From Chloroflexota bacterium (lineage in GTDB: Bacteria; Chloroflexota; Anaerolineae; UBA2200), in the NCBI GenBank assembly GCA_030607875.1, contig JAUWJD010000016.1:1-64000 (forward strand): a stretch of DNA of 64,000 bases. The letters are read 5' to 3'. Numbering within the stretch: position 1 is the first letter of the stretch; each line of letters begins with the position of its first letter. The translations under genes were made by a program, and so were the position numbers. Below the pieces are notes generated by a model. The model saw only the letters and a program-made list of their open reading frames with translations. It was not told the origin of the DNA and did no database searches. Of this stretch, positions 18,101 through 26,233 are shown one piece after another.

Positions 18101-20358
18101 AAGACATGCTGCTGCAGCGCGGCGAGAGCGTGCAGTTCCTCGATCACATGGTCACGCTGGAAAACGTGTCAGCGAGTTCCGCTCTGCTCAAACTCTGGTA
18201 TACTGGCGGCGGCTATCACCCCGTGTCTGGCGGATTCTCGCTGCACCCTGACGAGCTCGGGTCATACACGTTGCAAGCAAATGAGATGGCGATCGTCAAC
18301 CGGTTCCCTCCGGCACGGGTTCTGCCCGCTGGTGGCGATAACCTGGGCTCTGTTGACGGTGCCTGGTTCGTCTTTGTCAACGCCATCAACAGCAGCAACG
18401 AGACCGTCTCGCTGCTAGTTGGCCGCGCGCTGGGTGCGACCCACAGCGCCATGGACGATGGCGCCGGCGGGCACGATTTGGAGCCTGGAGATCCCTGGTA
18501 CCTGAAGCGCTTCTTCGTCGATGGACACGAGTACAATGTCGTGGCGGTATATACGGAGCCGGCTGCGATCATCAACCCCGGCGACGAAGACTATGAGTTC
18601 AAGTACATCACCATCCGCACGCCGGTGCCCAAGGAGAACTTTGTCAACTACGAGGATTCGCAGAAGCTGGAAGGCTACTACAGCGGCGTTGTCTGGGGAG
18701 TGGATACCTCCTACATCTCCGTGATGCCGCCGTTCAACTTTGAGCATACCTCTCTGGAGGACGTCCAGGATCTGGCGGAGAGAGAGGTGCCGCCGACCGG
18801 CTGCCTGGACGAGTGGGAGCAATTCGTCTTTGGCAACCGCCGGTTCTACGATACCAGCTTGTGGTGTCCACCAGTGGATGGGTGCCTGAACTGCCGCGGC
18901 AAGCCAATCAAGAACATACCACCCTTCCAGATTCGCATCGTGGACGAGGATCGAGAACCCCAGTTCTCCGGCGAGCTGAAAGAGAAGTACTACGAATGTT
19001 GCGACGACGAGTTGTGGCAGACGGAGCAGTGGCGCATCGTGCCCGACCAGTACACTGAACTGCAGTTGCCTGCCGGCCAGAAATACCTTGTGACCAGCAA
19101 TTGGCAATCAAACCAGAGCCGTGCTCACTACTATGGCTGCGGCGACGGCGGTTGCTACGATCAGCCTCTCTTGCATGGGTGGAGCGGTGGCCAAATTCCC
19201 GACTGGAATGTAGAGATAGTCGCCCCTGCCCCTCCGTCCATACCGCCGATAAGGTACAGGTTCTACGATGCTCAGTTCGGCGAGGATCCTTTGCGCGTCA
19301 AGTTCTGGTACGACCCGCAGGATCCGAAGGACATCTACGTCAATACCTGGCAAGGGCCTGGCCCAGCGCCGACACCGACGCCTACGGCCAGTCCCACGCC
19401 GCCAGCCGGTGGCACGGGCACCATCACCGGCAAGGTGACGTTGATGGGCCGCACCAACTTCAGCGGTGCGGTGGTGACGGCTGGTGGCGTGAGCGCTGTG
19501 ACCGATGCGAGCGGCTACTTCACCTTGTCCAGTGTGCCGGTGGGTACGCACGACGTCGTTGCGGACATGGATGGCTACCTCGAGCATGTGAAGAGCGGCG
19601 TAGTGCTGGCGGCTGATGCCATCCTGGTGCTTCCGGACGTGCAGTTGCTCGGCGGTGATGCCAACGACGATTGCCTGGTCAACATCTTTGACCTGGTCAT
19701 CGTGAGCTGGAACTATGACTCCTCGCCGCCCAGCGATCCACGGGCGGACATCAACGGCAACAACATCGTGGACATCTTTGACCTGGTGCTGGTGGGGGCC
19801 AACCTGGATCAGGCCTGCCCGGGTGTTTGGGCTGCGCCAAGCATGGCTGCTCCACAAGCGGTGGCCCCGGCGCACCTGCGAGTTTGGCCGGCTGATCCAT
19901 TGCTGGTCGGTGTCGGTGGTCTGGTGAAGGTCACACTGGAACTGGAGGACGTCGAGAATCTCTTTGGCGTGGACGTCCGCTTGACCTTTGATCCAGATAT
20001 CCTGGAAGTGATGGATGCAGATGCGGTCACGCCGGGCGTGCAGATCCACCGGGGAACCTTCCCTGATCCGCAGTCGGGCGAGGTTGCTCTGGACGAAGCC
20101 GACAATGAACAAGGCACGGTGCAGTATGTCATTACTCTTGTGCGCCCCGCCGAGCCAGTCAGCGGAGACGGTACCCTGTGTTCCATCACTTTCCGCGCCA
20201 AGGCTGCCGGGACCAGTGCGCTGGCGTTCGAATCGGCAACCTTGTTGGATCCGGCTGCGGTTGAGATCGAAGTGACCACACATGATGGCGCGGTGCAGGT
20301 GGGTGATGACTACACCTTGCTGTACCTGCCCATCATTCGCAAGGCCGGACCACGGTAG
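15187..20358 (+). CDS. Giant secreted protein: duplicated module, dockerin-like and cohesin-like domains
   Basis: Exported protein of 1723 aa with a signal peptide (VTVVLLVALAVLMAGG). Two homologous halves of about 680 aa follow: FNPQLEQAPIKDSITFNP near residue 88 pairs with FNPQMDQAPRKDSLTFNP near 768, and MWYEPWHWDKD pairs with MWYEPEYLDK. Their function is not recognised. After a Pro/Thr linker (~1395) come a carboxypeptidase regulatory-like domain (~1410-1485), a dockerin-like pair of calcium loops (DANDDCLVNIFDLVIV and DINGNNIVDIFDLVLV, ~1489-1535) and a cohesin-like domain (~1560-1700; VENLFGVDVRLTFDPDILEV). The C-terminus is LYLPIIRKAGPR. Dockerin and cohesin on one chain would permit self-assembly or binding to the two cohesin proteins next door. 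First gene of a three-gene cluster. Confidence 0.85.
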   Translation: MPKAGRVFVALSVTVVLLVALAVLMAGGQGLTVAEAQESTYHTLRVYGRANQGAGPLTPVGYYGVLGPTVADPGTGFPPEDAPYTEPEPIFNPQLEQAPIKDSITFNPLFMSEFETFDENRAQGLYNKIFAGARNATEKVWFRMWYEPWHWDKDLNADNFLDIDPDTLMPYPQGEHDEWYPAVMQEFTYMLLEADLLANEPQPLAGQVGRTSFVFPVGLRQQDLFEPGGEVDTTSANARYGYGLTSLDGDFDGEPDIVYVESELTLFDKTRIAADFDGDGDIEALDRDADDLSGDELAIFRLGTKSREVGEALQFLDHLIIVKAVFNDSVLLDVWYTGDMVPAYLGNKTIFVGDMLLSGSSGPGQHIRAASNGGPGTNACDFPTGPWVAYLESIDQLEDQARLMVGRALGATYSAMEEAPFQTDLWPGDPWFLKRFYVDGHEYNVVAIKTEDGAPIVYSPVDPCDLDTDDDGEIDVWTPPQDPTRFKFITIRTPIPKEGTYDDPLTGYLIEQHSVRLQPYEETNELSVLPPYNYEHYLILDVQAIDWFTCDEDDVDYIGPLGGPVPPILQQNGPFPYQGVGPYSPYSDPREMALFYVEEGKNPQFLGELKQKYGEDVGAGEFWYVEQFHTLPWEYTEFVLPDVDPAHIDDYRDLYLLTSAFTATQSEYVLFTQDVPTDTTPTYNLYWDYDEECWARGEPTTYITATAPIPWSPRVKFWFDPAEGGKKYKDDQGIRLYGYDSEGPGEKVDDPEDSSYPVEVWPYTDTWAVFNPQMDQAPRKDSLTFNPAYMNEFIHGNESLASLYRQISIREQNAYEKVFLRMWYEPEYLDKILVLDPVDPTPPFTATSVYTFPAVMQEFTYMYLDTRAQPASAQPGSSAFAFPMATAAGQLPRPDPLTFALPAAQLPSFGWGLTSFDANFDGQHDIVFLHSEQSLSTTTGIQADFDGDSVVDWLDEDATALNGNELVIFALEDMLLQRGESVQFLDHMVTLENVSASSALLKLWYTGGGYHPVSGGFSLHPDELGSYTLQANEMAIVNRFPPARVLPAGGDNLGSVDGAWFVFVNAINSSNETVSLLVGRALGATHSAMDDGAGGHDLEPGDPWYLKRFFVDGHEYNVVAVYTEPAAIINPGDEDYEFKYITIRTPVPKENFVNYEDSQKLEGYYSGVVWGVDTSYISVMPPFNFEHTSLEDVQDLAEREVPPTGCLDEWEQFVFGNRRFYDTSLWCPPVDGCLNCRGKPIKNIPPFQIRIVDEDREPQFSGELKEKYYECCDDELWQTEQWRIVPDQYTELQLPAGQKYLVTSNWQSNQSRAHYYGCGDGGCYDQPLLHGWSGGQIPDWNVEIVAPAPPSIPPIRYRFYDAQFGEDPLRVKFWYDPQDPKDIYVNTWQGPGPAPTPTPTASPTPPAGGTGTITGKVTLMGRTNFSGAVVTAGGVSAVTDASGYFTLSSVPVGTHDVVADMDGYLEHVKSGVVLAADAILVLPDVQLLGGDANDDCLVNIFDLVIVSWNYDSSPPSDPRADINGNNIVDIFDLVLVGANLDQACPGVWAAPSMAAPQAVAPAHLRVWPADPLLVGVGGLVKVTLELEDVENLFGVDVRLTFDPDILEVMDADAVTPGVQIHRGTFPDPQSGEVALDEADNEQGTVQYVITLVRPAEPVSGDGTLCSITFRAKAAGTSALAFESATLLDPAAVEIEVTTHDGAVQVGDDYTLLYLPIIRKAGPR

Positions 20359-20472
20359 TCATGGTAAGTAGGACGGCAGGCGGGGTGCGTCCTGCTGCCC
20401 GCGCAGCGGGGCACGCCTCAGCCTGTGGTTTCTTGATCGGACGTAAGCTATTCTTGCAAAGGAGGGACATCA

Positions 20473-21570
20473 ATGCGGAAAGGAACTAGTCGAGTTATCC
20501 TGTTGACGCTGGTTGTGCTCATGGTGTTGCTGCCTGTTTCCACGGCCTTGGCCCAGGCGACCATCGTGCTGGTGAATCCGCCATCGCAGTCGGTGGACGT
20601 GGGCCAGACGGTCATTGTGGAGATCAAGGTGGATACGGTGACTAACCTGTATGGCGTGGACATCCGCCTGAGCTTTGACCCAGCCAAGCTGCAGGCCCAG
20701 GACGCGGACGGCAATGCTGCCAATGGCGTGCAGCTCGAGCCTGGCAACTTCCTGAATCTAGGAGCGGGCTTCCTGGCGAAGAACTCGGTGGACAACACAA
20801 CGGGCCAGGTGCAGTACGTCTTTGCGCTCATGGCTCCTGCTTCACCGGTGAGCGGCACAGGCGTGATGGCGCGCATCACCTTCCAGGCCCAGGCCGAGGG
20901 CAATGCCGTCATCTCGCTGGACAGCGTGACCTTGTCCAACGAGCAGGCACAGCCCATTCCGGCAACGCTGATGAACGGCTCGATCACGGTCTTGCCGGTG
21001 CCTGGACCGACGCCTACGCCTTCGCCGAGTCCTACCAGCCCGCCAGGCCCGACGCCAACTCCGGCGCCAACTCCGGTGCCAACTCCGGTGCCTGGAGGAG
21101 GGTTCTACTACACGGTGCAGTGGGGCGACACGCTGTACGGCATCGCGCGGCGCTTTGGCGTCACGGTGGCTGCCATTGTGCAGGCCAACAACATCGCCAA
21201 CCCCAACTACATCCGCGTTGGTCAGGTGCTGTGGATTCCAGGGCAGGCGCCGCCGCCTCCTCCGCCGACAACGACCTACGTGGTGCAAGCGGGCGACAAT
21301 CTGTACCGCATCTCGCTAAAGTTCGGAGTGACGGTGAATGCCATTGTGGCGGCCAACAATATCATCAACCCATGGTACATCTACGTTGGCCAGGTGCTGA
21401 CCATCCCCGTGGGTGGCGCACCTCCGGCCAACACGTATGTTGTGCAGCCAGGTGACACGCTGTATGGTATTGCCGCCAAGTTCGGGATCAACATGTGGAC
21501 CATCGTCACTCTCAACAACTTGCCCAATCCCAACCTGATCTACGTGGGGCAGATTCTACAGCTTCCGTAG
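20473..21570 (+). CDS. Exported cohesin-like protein with three LysM repeats
   Basis: Signal peptide (VILLTLVVLMVLLPVSTALA) and then a cohesin-like domain (residues ~32-175) with TNLYGVDIRLSFDPAKLQ and SPVSGTGVMARITFQA, clearly related to its two neighbours. A Pro-rich linker leads to three LysM modules (~213-257, ~272-317, ~323-365), each with YxVQxGDTLYxIAxxFG and NPxxIxVGQxLxIP. LysM binds N-acetylglucosamine-containing polymers such as peptidoglycan, so this protein could hold dockerin-bearing partners at the cell wall. AAAGGAGGG precedes the ATG. It lies 114 bp after the giant gene and is followed by a terminator-like hairpin. Confidence 0.88.
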   Translation: MRKGTSRVILLTLVVLMVLLPVSTALAQATIVLVNPPSQSVDVGQTVIVEIKVDTVTNLYGVDIRLSFDPAKLQAQDADGNAANGVQLEPGNFLNLGAGFLAKNSVDNTTGQVQYVFALMAPASPVSGTGVMARITFQAQAEGNAVISLDSVTLSNEQAQPIPATLMNGSITVLPVPGPTPTPSPSPTSPPGPTPTPAPTPVPTPVPGGGFYYTVQWGDTLYGIARRFGVTVAAIVQANNIANPNYIRVGQVLWIPGQAPPPPPPTTTYVVQAGDNLYRISLKFGVTVNAIVAANNIINPWYIYVGQVLTIPVGGAPPANTYVVQPGDTLYGIAAKFGINMWTIVTLNNLPNPNLIYVGQILQLP

Positions 21571-21589
21571 GCCGAAGTAGTCCAAAAGG

Positions 21590-21620
21590 CCAGGCTCGTG
21601 TCTTCTCGGCACGAGCCTGG
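21590..21620 (+). terminator. Hairpin terminator after the cohesin-LysM gene
   Basis: A perfect 11-bp stem, CCAGGCTCGTG / CACGAGCCTGG, with a 9-base loop, 20 bp after the stop codon. The following T-run is short, so intrinsic termination may be weak. Confidence 0.6.
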
Positions 21621-22020
21621 TCCGTGCTGCTTTGTCTCATGGACCTCTTGGAAGCCTGCTGCCGGTGCGAGTGACAGGCACGGGTGATGCTGCCTGCTCC
21701 AGCCGGCGAGGCGTGTCGTGACTGCGGGATGGCATCGCTTCCGGCGGCTGCGCCCTTTGCCGCTCCAGAGTTTTCCCCGGCATCTTTTTTTCGACAGCTT
21801 ACAGAGTACTGCGTCAGTTGCCAGACCTGAGCAGCCGCTCTCATATCGCCGAAGGTCCCGCCGAAGGTCTTGTCGCCGAAGATCTTGGCGAAGACAAGGC
21901 CAAAGGCGACAGCCGAAGGGTCCCGCACCGACGGGATGGCTCGACGGGACGGCAGTCTGACCAAAGAGGTCTAGCATCGATGCGCGAAGCAGTATGATCT
22001 CTCCGTTTGTTTCCCCTCAT
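21621..22020. other. Intergenic region with GCCGAAGGT repeat
   Basis: No gene seen. From about 21845 to 21960 several GCCGAAGGT or GGCGAAGAC-like units occur in a row, related to the arms around galU and to part of the element at 28382-28663. Confidence 0.5.
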
Positions 22021-23190
22021 ATGCCGAAGCGGCGAACCAAACGCGGAACGCTTGCGGGCCTTTTCCTGATCGCAGCGGTGGCTATTCCTCTGCTGGCCAG
22101 TACCGGGCGTGCGGCACAGGGAACGCAAGTTGTGGTTGTGCCCGCTTCCGTGGTCGTGGATCCGGGTGAGATGTTCACCGTTGACGTTGAGGTTCACGAT
22201 GTGGTCGATCTCTACGGTCTGGACATCCGTCTGGTTTTTGATCCCACCATTCTGGAAGGCCAGGACGTTGTGGCAGGTGCTTTTCTCCCGCACACAGTGT
22301 TTGAGGCGAGTAGAACTGTGGACAACGCAGCGGGAGAGGTGCGATACGTCGTTGCCCTGATGCCCCCTTCCACAGCCTTGAATGGCAGCGGTGTATTGGC
22401 CAGGGTCACGTTTCGCGCGCGCAGCCCTGGCAGCAGCGAGCTGCACCTGAGTGTCATGCTGGCAAGCGATCTCGCCGAGGCCATCCCCGCCGAGGTGAGC
22501 GGGGGCTCGGTGGTCGTCAGCGGAGACACGCCAACTCCGTCACCCACAGGCCCGGCTGGAGCGCGTCGCGCTTTCTTACCCATCGTCCGGCGGGGTTTTC
22601 CAGCGCCTACCCCTAGCCCCACGCCCACGCAGACAGCGACGCCGTCTGTCACCGCGACGCCCACGGTGACAGGCAGTGTGACACCGTCGGCGACCCCTTC
22701 GCCCACGGTGAGCGTGACGCCGCAGTATCAGCAGTTGCTGGTCAATCCCAGCTTTGAGACAGACGAAGCGTGGATTCGTCAGGGAGGCTATCTGCCAGGC
22801 TATTCTGTGTCTCGCGCGCGCAGTGGTTTGAGATCCATGCGCCTGGGCATCGTCGCGCCCTATCCTTTGGAAGTGTACTCTTCGGTGCAGCAGACGGTGG
22901 ATATCCCCAGTGGAGCCACGGAGGCGCTGCTGTCTTTCTACTACTTCCCGGTCAGTTCCTCTGATGACAGCGACTACCTCTACGTGGTGCTGTATCGAGC
23001 CAGTGATCACTACAGGTTGCGCACTGTGACGTGGATGGAGCGTCACCAGGCGTGGAACCTGCAGACCCTGGACTTGCTGGAGTATGCCGGGCAGCAGATC
23101 GAGCTGCGCCTCGGCCTGTACAGTGACGGGCAGGGCGTGACAGCGGTGTATCTGGATGACGTCGAGCTGTGGGTGGCGGGTAGCGGGTGA
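22021..23190 (+). CDS. Exported cohesin-like protein with C-terminal jelly-roll-like domain
   Basis: Signal peptide (KRRTKRGTLAGLFLIAAV), then a cohesin-like domain (residues ~30-165; VVDLYGLDIRLVFDPTILEG, GSGVLARVTFRARSPGSS). Next come the motif AFLPIVRRGFP, a Pro/Thr linker, and a ~150-residue C-terminal domain (NPSFETDEAW to YLDDVELWV) shared with the first gene of the window. The start is chosen as ATG 22021, since the Lys/Arg-rich signal peptide begins there; ATG 21994 is in frame and possible. Neither has a clear ribosome site. The last four residues (AGSG) come from the repeat arm that starts at 23173; the paralogue instead ends LWVY. Confidence 0.83.
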   Translation: MPKRRTKRGTLAGLFLIAAVAIPLLASTGRAAQGTQVVVVPASVVVDPGEMFTVDVEVHDVVDLYGLDIRLVFDPTILEGQDVVAGAFLPHTVFEASRTVDNAAGEVRYVVALMPPSTALNGSGVLARVTFRARSPGSSELHLSVMLASDLAEAIPAEVSGGSVVVSGDTPTPSPTGPAGARRAFLPIVRRGFPAPTPSPTPTQTATPSVTATPTVTGSVTPSATPSPTVSVTPQYQQLLVNPSFETDEAWIRQGGYLPGYSVSRARSGLRSMRLGIVAPYPLEVYSSVQQTVDIPSGATEALLSFYYFPVSSSDDSDYLYVVLYRASDHYRLRTVTWMERHQAWNLQTLDLLEYAGQQIELRLGLYSDGQGVTAVYLDDVELWVAGSG

Positions 23191-23228
23191 CGGGTGGCGA
23201 GTGATGGGTGGTGGGTCTCGGGTGACGG
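23173..23228. repeat. Left inverted arm of the four-helix-bundle cassette
   Basis: GGCGGGTAGCGGGTGACGGG-type sequence, the inverse of 23726-23789. It contains the stop codon of the preceding cohesin gene. A related copy lies near 55990-56013. Confidence 0.75.
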
Positions 23229-23274
23229 AGATCGAGGCAGAGATGATGAGTAGAGAGGATCAGAAAGGGGAGCG

Positions 23275-23643
23275 GTGGACTATCGCACAAGCAGAGCGTG
23301 GCAGAAGGCCGACGATCTGGCGGTGGCGGTCTACGAGGCGAGCAGGAGCTTTCCCAAGGAGGAGACGTACGGCCTGACCTCGCAGATGCGCCGCGCTGCC
23401 GTTTCCATTGCTGCAAACATTGCCGAGGGCTCTGGCCGCAGCACCAGAAAAGACTACTTACATTTCCTGTACCAGGCACGAGGCTCCCTGCGAGAAGCCG
23501 AGTATTATGTCCATTTAGCGCAGCGCCTTGGCTACATCGACGAGGGAACCGGCCACAACCTGCGAGTTTCGGCGGACGAGACTGGCCGCGCTCTACATGG
23601 TCTGATCAACCACTGGCAAGAACAGACAGGCAAAACAATCTAG
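23275..23643 (+). CDS. Four-helix-bundle protein (23S rRNA intervening-sequence protein family)
   Basis: Small cytoplasmic protein (122 aa) of the S23/IVP four-helix-bundle family, related in fold to the Avd accessory protein of diversity-generating retroelements. Typical marks: RAWQKADDLAVAVYEAS, FPKEETYGLTSQMRRAAVSI, AANIAEGSGR and LREAEYYVHLAQRLGYI. The GTG start at 23275 has GGGGAG just upstream. The molecular function of free-standing members is unknown. It sits alone between inverted arms (23173-23228 and 23726-23789) that abut the ends of the genes on both sides, so gene and arms look like one inserted unit. No reverse transcriptase and no 23S rRNA are nearby. Confidence 0.88.
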   Translation: MDYRTSRAWQKADDLAVAVYEASRSFPKEETYGLTSQMRRAAVSIAANIAEGSGRSTRKDYLHFLYQARGSLREAEYYVHLAQRLGYIDEGTGHNLRVSADETGRALHGLINHWQEQTGKTI

Positions 23644-23725
23644 CCTCAGGTCACGGGTAACGGTACACAACGCACAACACAGCACGCCCTAACCTCCATT
23701 CCCCCTGCTCCCCACGGACAGCCTG

Positions 23726-23789
23726 CCATCCGCTACCCCACGACCCACCACCCGCTACCCACTACCCGCTACCCGCTACCCGTCCCCCG
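23726..23789. repeat. Right inverted arm of the four-helix-bundle cassette
   Basis: CCGCTACCCACTACCCGCTA-type sequence, the inverse of the left arm. It supplies the stop codon and the final Gly-Asp-Gly residues of tex on the minus strand. Confidence 0.75.
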
Positions 23790-25941
23790 TTTTCCCCTTC
23801 ATGCTCAGGCCGATGCGGCCACGGTCCTTGTCGATACGGATCACGCGCACGCGGATGATGTCGCCGACCGAGAGCACGGCAAAGGGATCGCGCACGTACT
23901 TCTCTCCCATCTCCGAAACGTGCACCAGACCGTCCTGCTTGACACCGATGTCCACAAAGGCGCCGAAATCGACCACATTGCGCACTGTGCCGGTGAGCAT
24001 CATCCCTTCGCGCAGGTCGTCGATGCTTAGCACGTCACGGCGGAGGATGGGGCCAGGCAGGCTCTCGCGGGGGTCCCGTCCGGGGCGAACCAGATCCTCA
24101 ATGATGTCGGTCAGCGTAGGCACGCCTACTTCCAATACCGCCGCCAATTCCTCAAGGGAGTGCTGGGCACGGAATGCGCGCGCACGTTCAGCCAGGTCTG
24201 GCTCGTTGTCTTGTACGTCCATCAGGGTGAACAGGCGCTCGACTACGGGATACGACTCGGGGTGGATGGCTGTGCGATCCAGTGGATTAGGCGCATCGGG
24301 GATGCGCAGAAAGCCTGCGGCCTGCTGGAAGGCCTTGGGACCGATCCCGGGCACCTGCAGTACCTCAGCACGGGAAGTGAGCGGCCCTTCCGCGTCGCGC
24401 CGTTTGACCAGGGCCTGCGCCGCCCGGGCATTGAGGCCGGCTACGTGCCGCAGCAGGGCTGCTGAGGCCGTGTTCACATCCACGCCCACATAGTTGACCA
24501 CTGACTCAACCACTGCATCCAGTGCCTCACTCAAGGCCTTTTGGTGCACGTCGTGCTGGTACAAGCCCACGCCGATGGACTTGGGATCGATCTTGACCAG
24601 TTCAGCCAGCGGGTCCTGCAAGCGACGGGCGATGGATATGGCACCGCGCATCGACACATCCAGGTCGGGGAATTCCTCACGGGCAAGCCTGGATGCAGAG
24701 TAGACACTGGCTCCAGCCTCGCTGACAATGGTGTAGCGCACGTCTACACCGCTATCAATGAGTTCGGCAACCAGTTTCTCGGTCTCGCGGGAGGCAGTGC
24801 CGTTGCCAATGGCAATGACCTGAACCTGGGACCCGGATACCCAGTCACGCAGTGTTTCCAGGGCTTTATCCCACCTTCTCTGCGGCGGATGCGGATAGAT
24901 GGTCCTGCCGCCCAGGAACTTGCCCGTCTCGTCCACCAGCGTGACTTTGCAGCCGCTGCGATAGCCGGGGTCAATGCCCATGACGCGCACGCCGCGCATG
25001 GGCGGTTGCAGCAGCAGGTGGCGCAGGTTGGTGGCGAATACCTTGATGGCGTGTTCTTCAGCCGCTGCGGTTTGTTGGCGGCGCATCTCACGCTCGAGGG
25101 AAGGACCGATCAGCCGGCCGTAGCTATCTTGCAGGGCTTGCTCGATCTGGCCCACAAGAATACAGTCCGGGTTGCGCAGGTAATGCCGGCGCAGAAAAAA
25201 GAGGGCTTTATCTTCTGGCACCTCCAGGTGCACTCGCAGTGCTTTCTCCTGCTGCCCACGGTTGATGGCCAGCAGGCGATGCGGCGGGATGTCGCGCAGT
25301 CGCTCGTGATGATCGTGGTAGTGGGCATACTTGTTCTCTGGGTCGGCGTCCTCCTCAGCCAGCGAAACTATCAACAGACCCTGCTCCAGGGTCAGCCGGC
25401 GCAATTCACGGCGGACCTCGGCGTTCTCAGATGCCACTTCGGCGACGATGTCGCGTGCACCGGAGTAGGCGTCTTTTACGGTGGGAACTTGATCGCTGAG
25501 GAAGGGCTGTGCAGGTGCTTCGAGCGTGCCAGAGCTGATCTCCTGGGCCAGCAGCAGGTCGGCCAGAGGCTCCAGACCCTTCTCACGGGCAACCATGGCC
25601 CGGGTGCGGCGCTTGGGCCTGTAGGGAAGATAGAGATCCTCGACCTCCTGTAGCGTGCGTGCCTGGCGGATGGCAGCTTCCAGTTCTGGGGTGAGCTTGC
25701 CTTGTTCGGCAATGCTCTTCAGCACCGTGTCCTTGCGCGCGGCCAGATTGCGCAGGTAGGACAGGCGTGCCTGCACGTAGCGTATCTGTTCCTCGTCCAG
25801 GCCCCCAGTGGCTTCTTTGCGATAGCGCGCGATGAAGGGGACGGTGTTGCCATCGTCCAGCAGTTGAGCGGTCTGTGCTACCTGACCGTTGGGCAAGCCT
25901 AATTCAGCAGCAATTGTGGCCAAGATGGAGGAGTTGGACAT
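23776..25941 (-). CDS. tex: Tex family RNA-binding transcription accessory protein
   Basis: Conserved cytoplasmic nucleic-acid-binding protein of about 721 aa. Order: Tex N-terminal helical region (AELGLPNGQVAQTAQLLDDG, FIARYRKEATGGLDEEQ), YqgF-like nuclease-fold domain (RVMGIDPGYRSGCKVTLVDE), helix-hairpin-helix region (ALLRHVAGLNARAAQALVKR, VPGIGPKAFQQAAGFLRI), and a C-terminal S1 domain (GTVRNVVDFGAFVDIGVKQD). The ATG at 25941 (MSNSSILAT) is preceded by GGAG and matches the family start; an upstream open extension to 26130 runs into the tRNA promoter and is rejected. The last residues come from a repeat arm. Confidence 0.93.
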   Translation of the reverse strand: MSNSSILATIAAELGLPNGQVAQTAQLLDDGNTVPFIARYRKEATGGLDEEQIRYVQARLSYLRNLAARKDTVLKSIAEQGKLTPELEAAIRQARTLQEVEDLYLPYRPKRRTRAMVAREKGLEPLADLLLAQEISSGTLEAPAQPFLSDQVPTVKDAYSGARDIVAEVASENAEVRRELRRLTLEQGLLIVSLAEEDADPENKYAHYHDHHERLRDIPPHRLLAINRGQQEKALRVHLEVPEDKALFFLRRHYLRNPDCILVGQIEQALQDSYGRLIGPSLEREMRRQQTAAAEEHAIKVFATNLRHLLLQPPMRGVRVMGIDPGYRSGCKVTLVDETGKFLGGRTIYPHPPQRRWDKALETLRDWVSGSQVQVIAIGNGTASRETEKLVAELIDSGVDVRYTIVSEAGASVYSASRLAREEFPDLDVSMRGAISIARRLQDPLAELVKIDPKSIGVGLYQHDVHQKALSEALDAVVESVVNYVGVDVNTASAALLRHVAGLNARAAQALVKRRDAEGPLTSRAEVLQVPGIGPKAFQQAAGFLRIPDAPNPLDRTAIHPESYPVVERLFTLMDVQDNEPDLAERARAFRAQHSLEELAAVLEVGVPTLTDIIEDLVRPGRDPRESLPGPILRRDVLSIDDLREGMMLTGTVRNVVDFGAFVDIGVKQDGLVHVSEMGEKYVRDPFAVLSVGDIIRVRVIRIDKDRGRIGLSMKGKTGDG

Positions 25942-26024
25942 GTTGTCTCCTTGTATACGGTGGGTGGGTGAAGTATACACCAGCGGGAGGCGAGAGGAAA
26001 ATGCGGCAGTAATTTGTAGTAGAT

Positions 26025-26052
26025 TTGCATTCTGGGCTCGGTTGTGTATAAT
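26025..26052 (+). promoter_or_regulatory. Promoter of tRNA-His
   Basis: TTGCAT (26025-26030), 16-bp spacer, perfect TATAAT (26047-26052); expected transcription start near 26059, about 13 bases before the tRNA. hisS may share it. Confidence 0.72.
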
Positions 26053-26071
26053 GCATTTATCCAAATGACGT

Positions 26072-26145
26072 GGTGGATGTAGCTCAATGGGTAGAGCGCC
26101 GGTCTGTGGAACCGGTTGTTGCGGGTTCAAATCCCGTCATCCACC
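26072..26145 (+). tRNA. tRNA-His (anticodon GTG)
   Basis: Full cloverleaf. The acceptor GTGGATG pairs with CATCCAC, with an extra G at -1 (26072) opposite C73, the identity mark of tRNA-His. D-arm GCTC/GAGC; anticodon stem CCGGT/ACCGG with loop CTGTGGA (anticodon GTG at 26106-26108); T-arm GCGGG TTCAAAT CCCGT. CCA is not encoded. The next gene downstream is the cognate synthetase. Confidence 0.97.
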
Positions 26146-26233
26146 CTGTGGCCGCGCCAGGGAGCGCAGAGCGGTGGTGCTCGCGCTCTTATTTGTTTAT
26201 CCGTAGCCTGGAGATACCTCGGGAGAGTAGCGT

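Noticed and set aside
19108-20283. 391-codon frame antisense to the giant cohesin gene
   Set aside because: Overlaps dockerin and cohesin coding; low-complexity His/Arg-rich translation typical of a shadow frame.
23275-23643. Diversity-generating retroelement accessory gene (avd)
   Set aside because: The fold family is related, but there is no reverse transcriptase and no template/variable repeat pair in the neighbourhood.
24541-25653. 370-codon frame antisense to tex
   Set aside because: Mirror of conserved tex coding sequence; no ribosome site or recognisable motifs.
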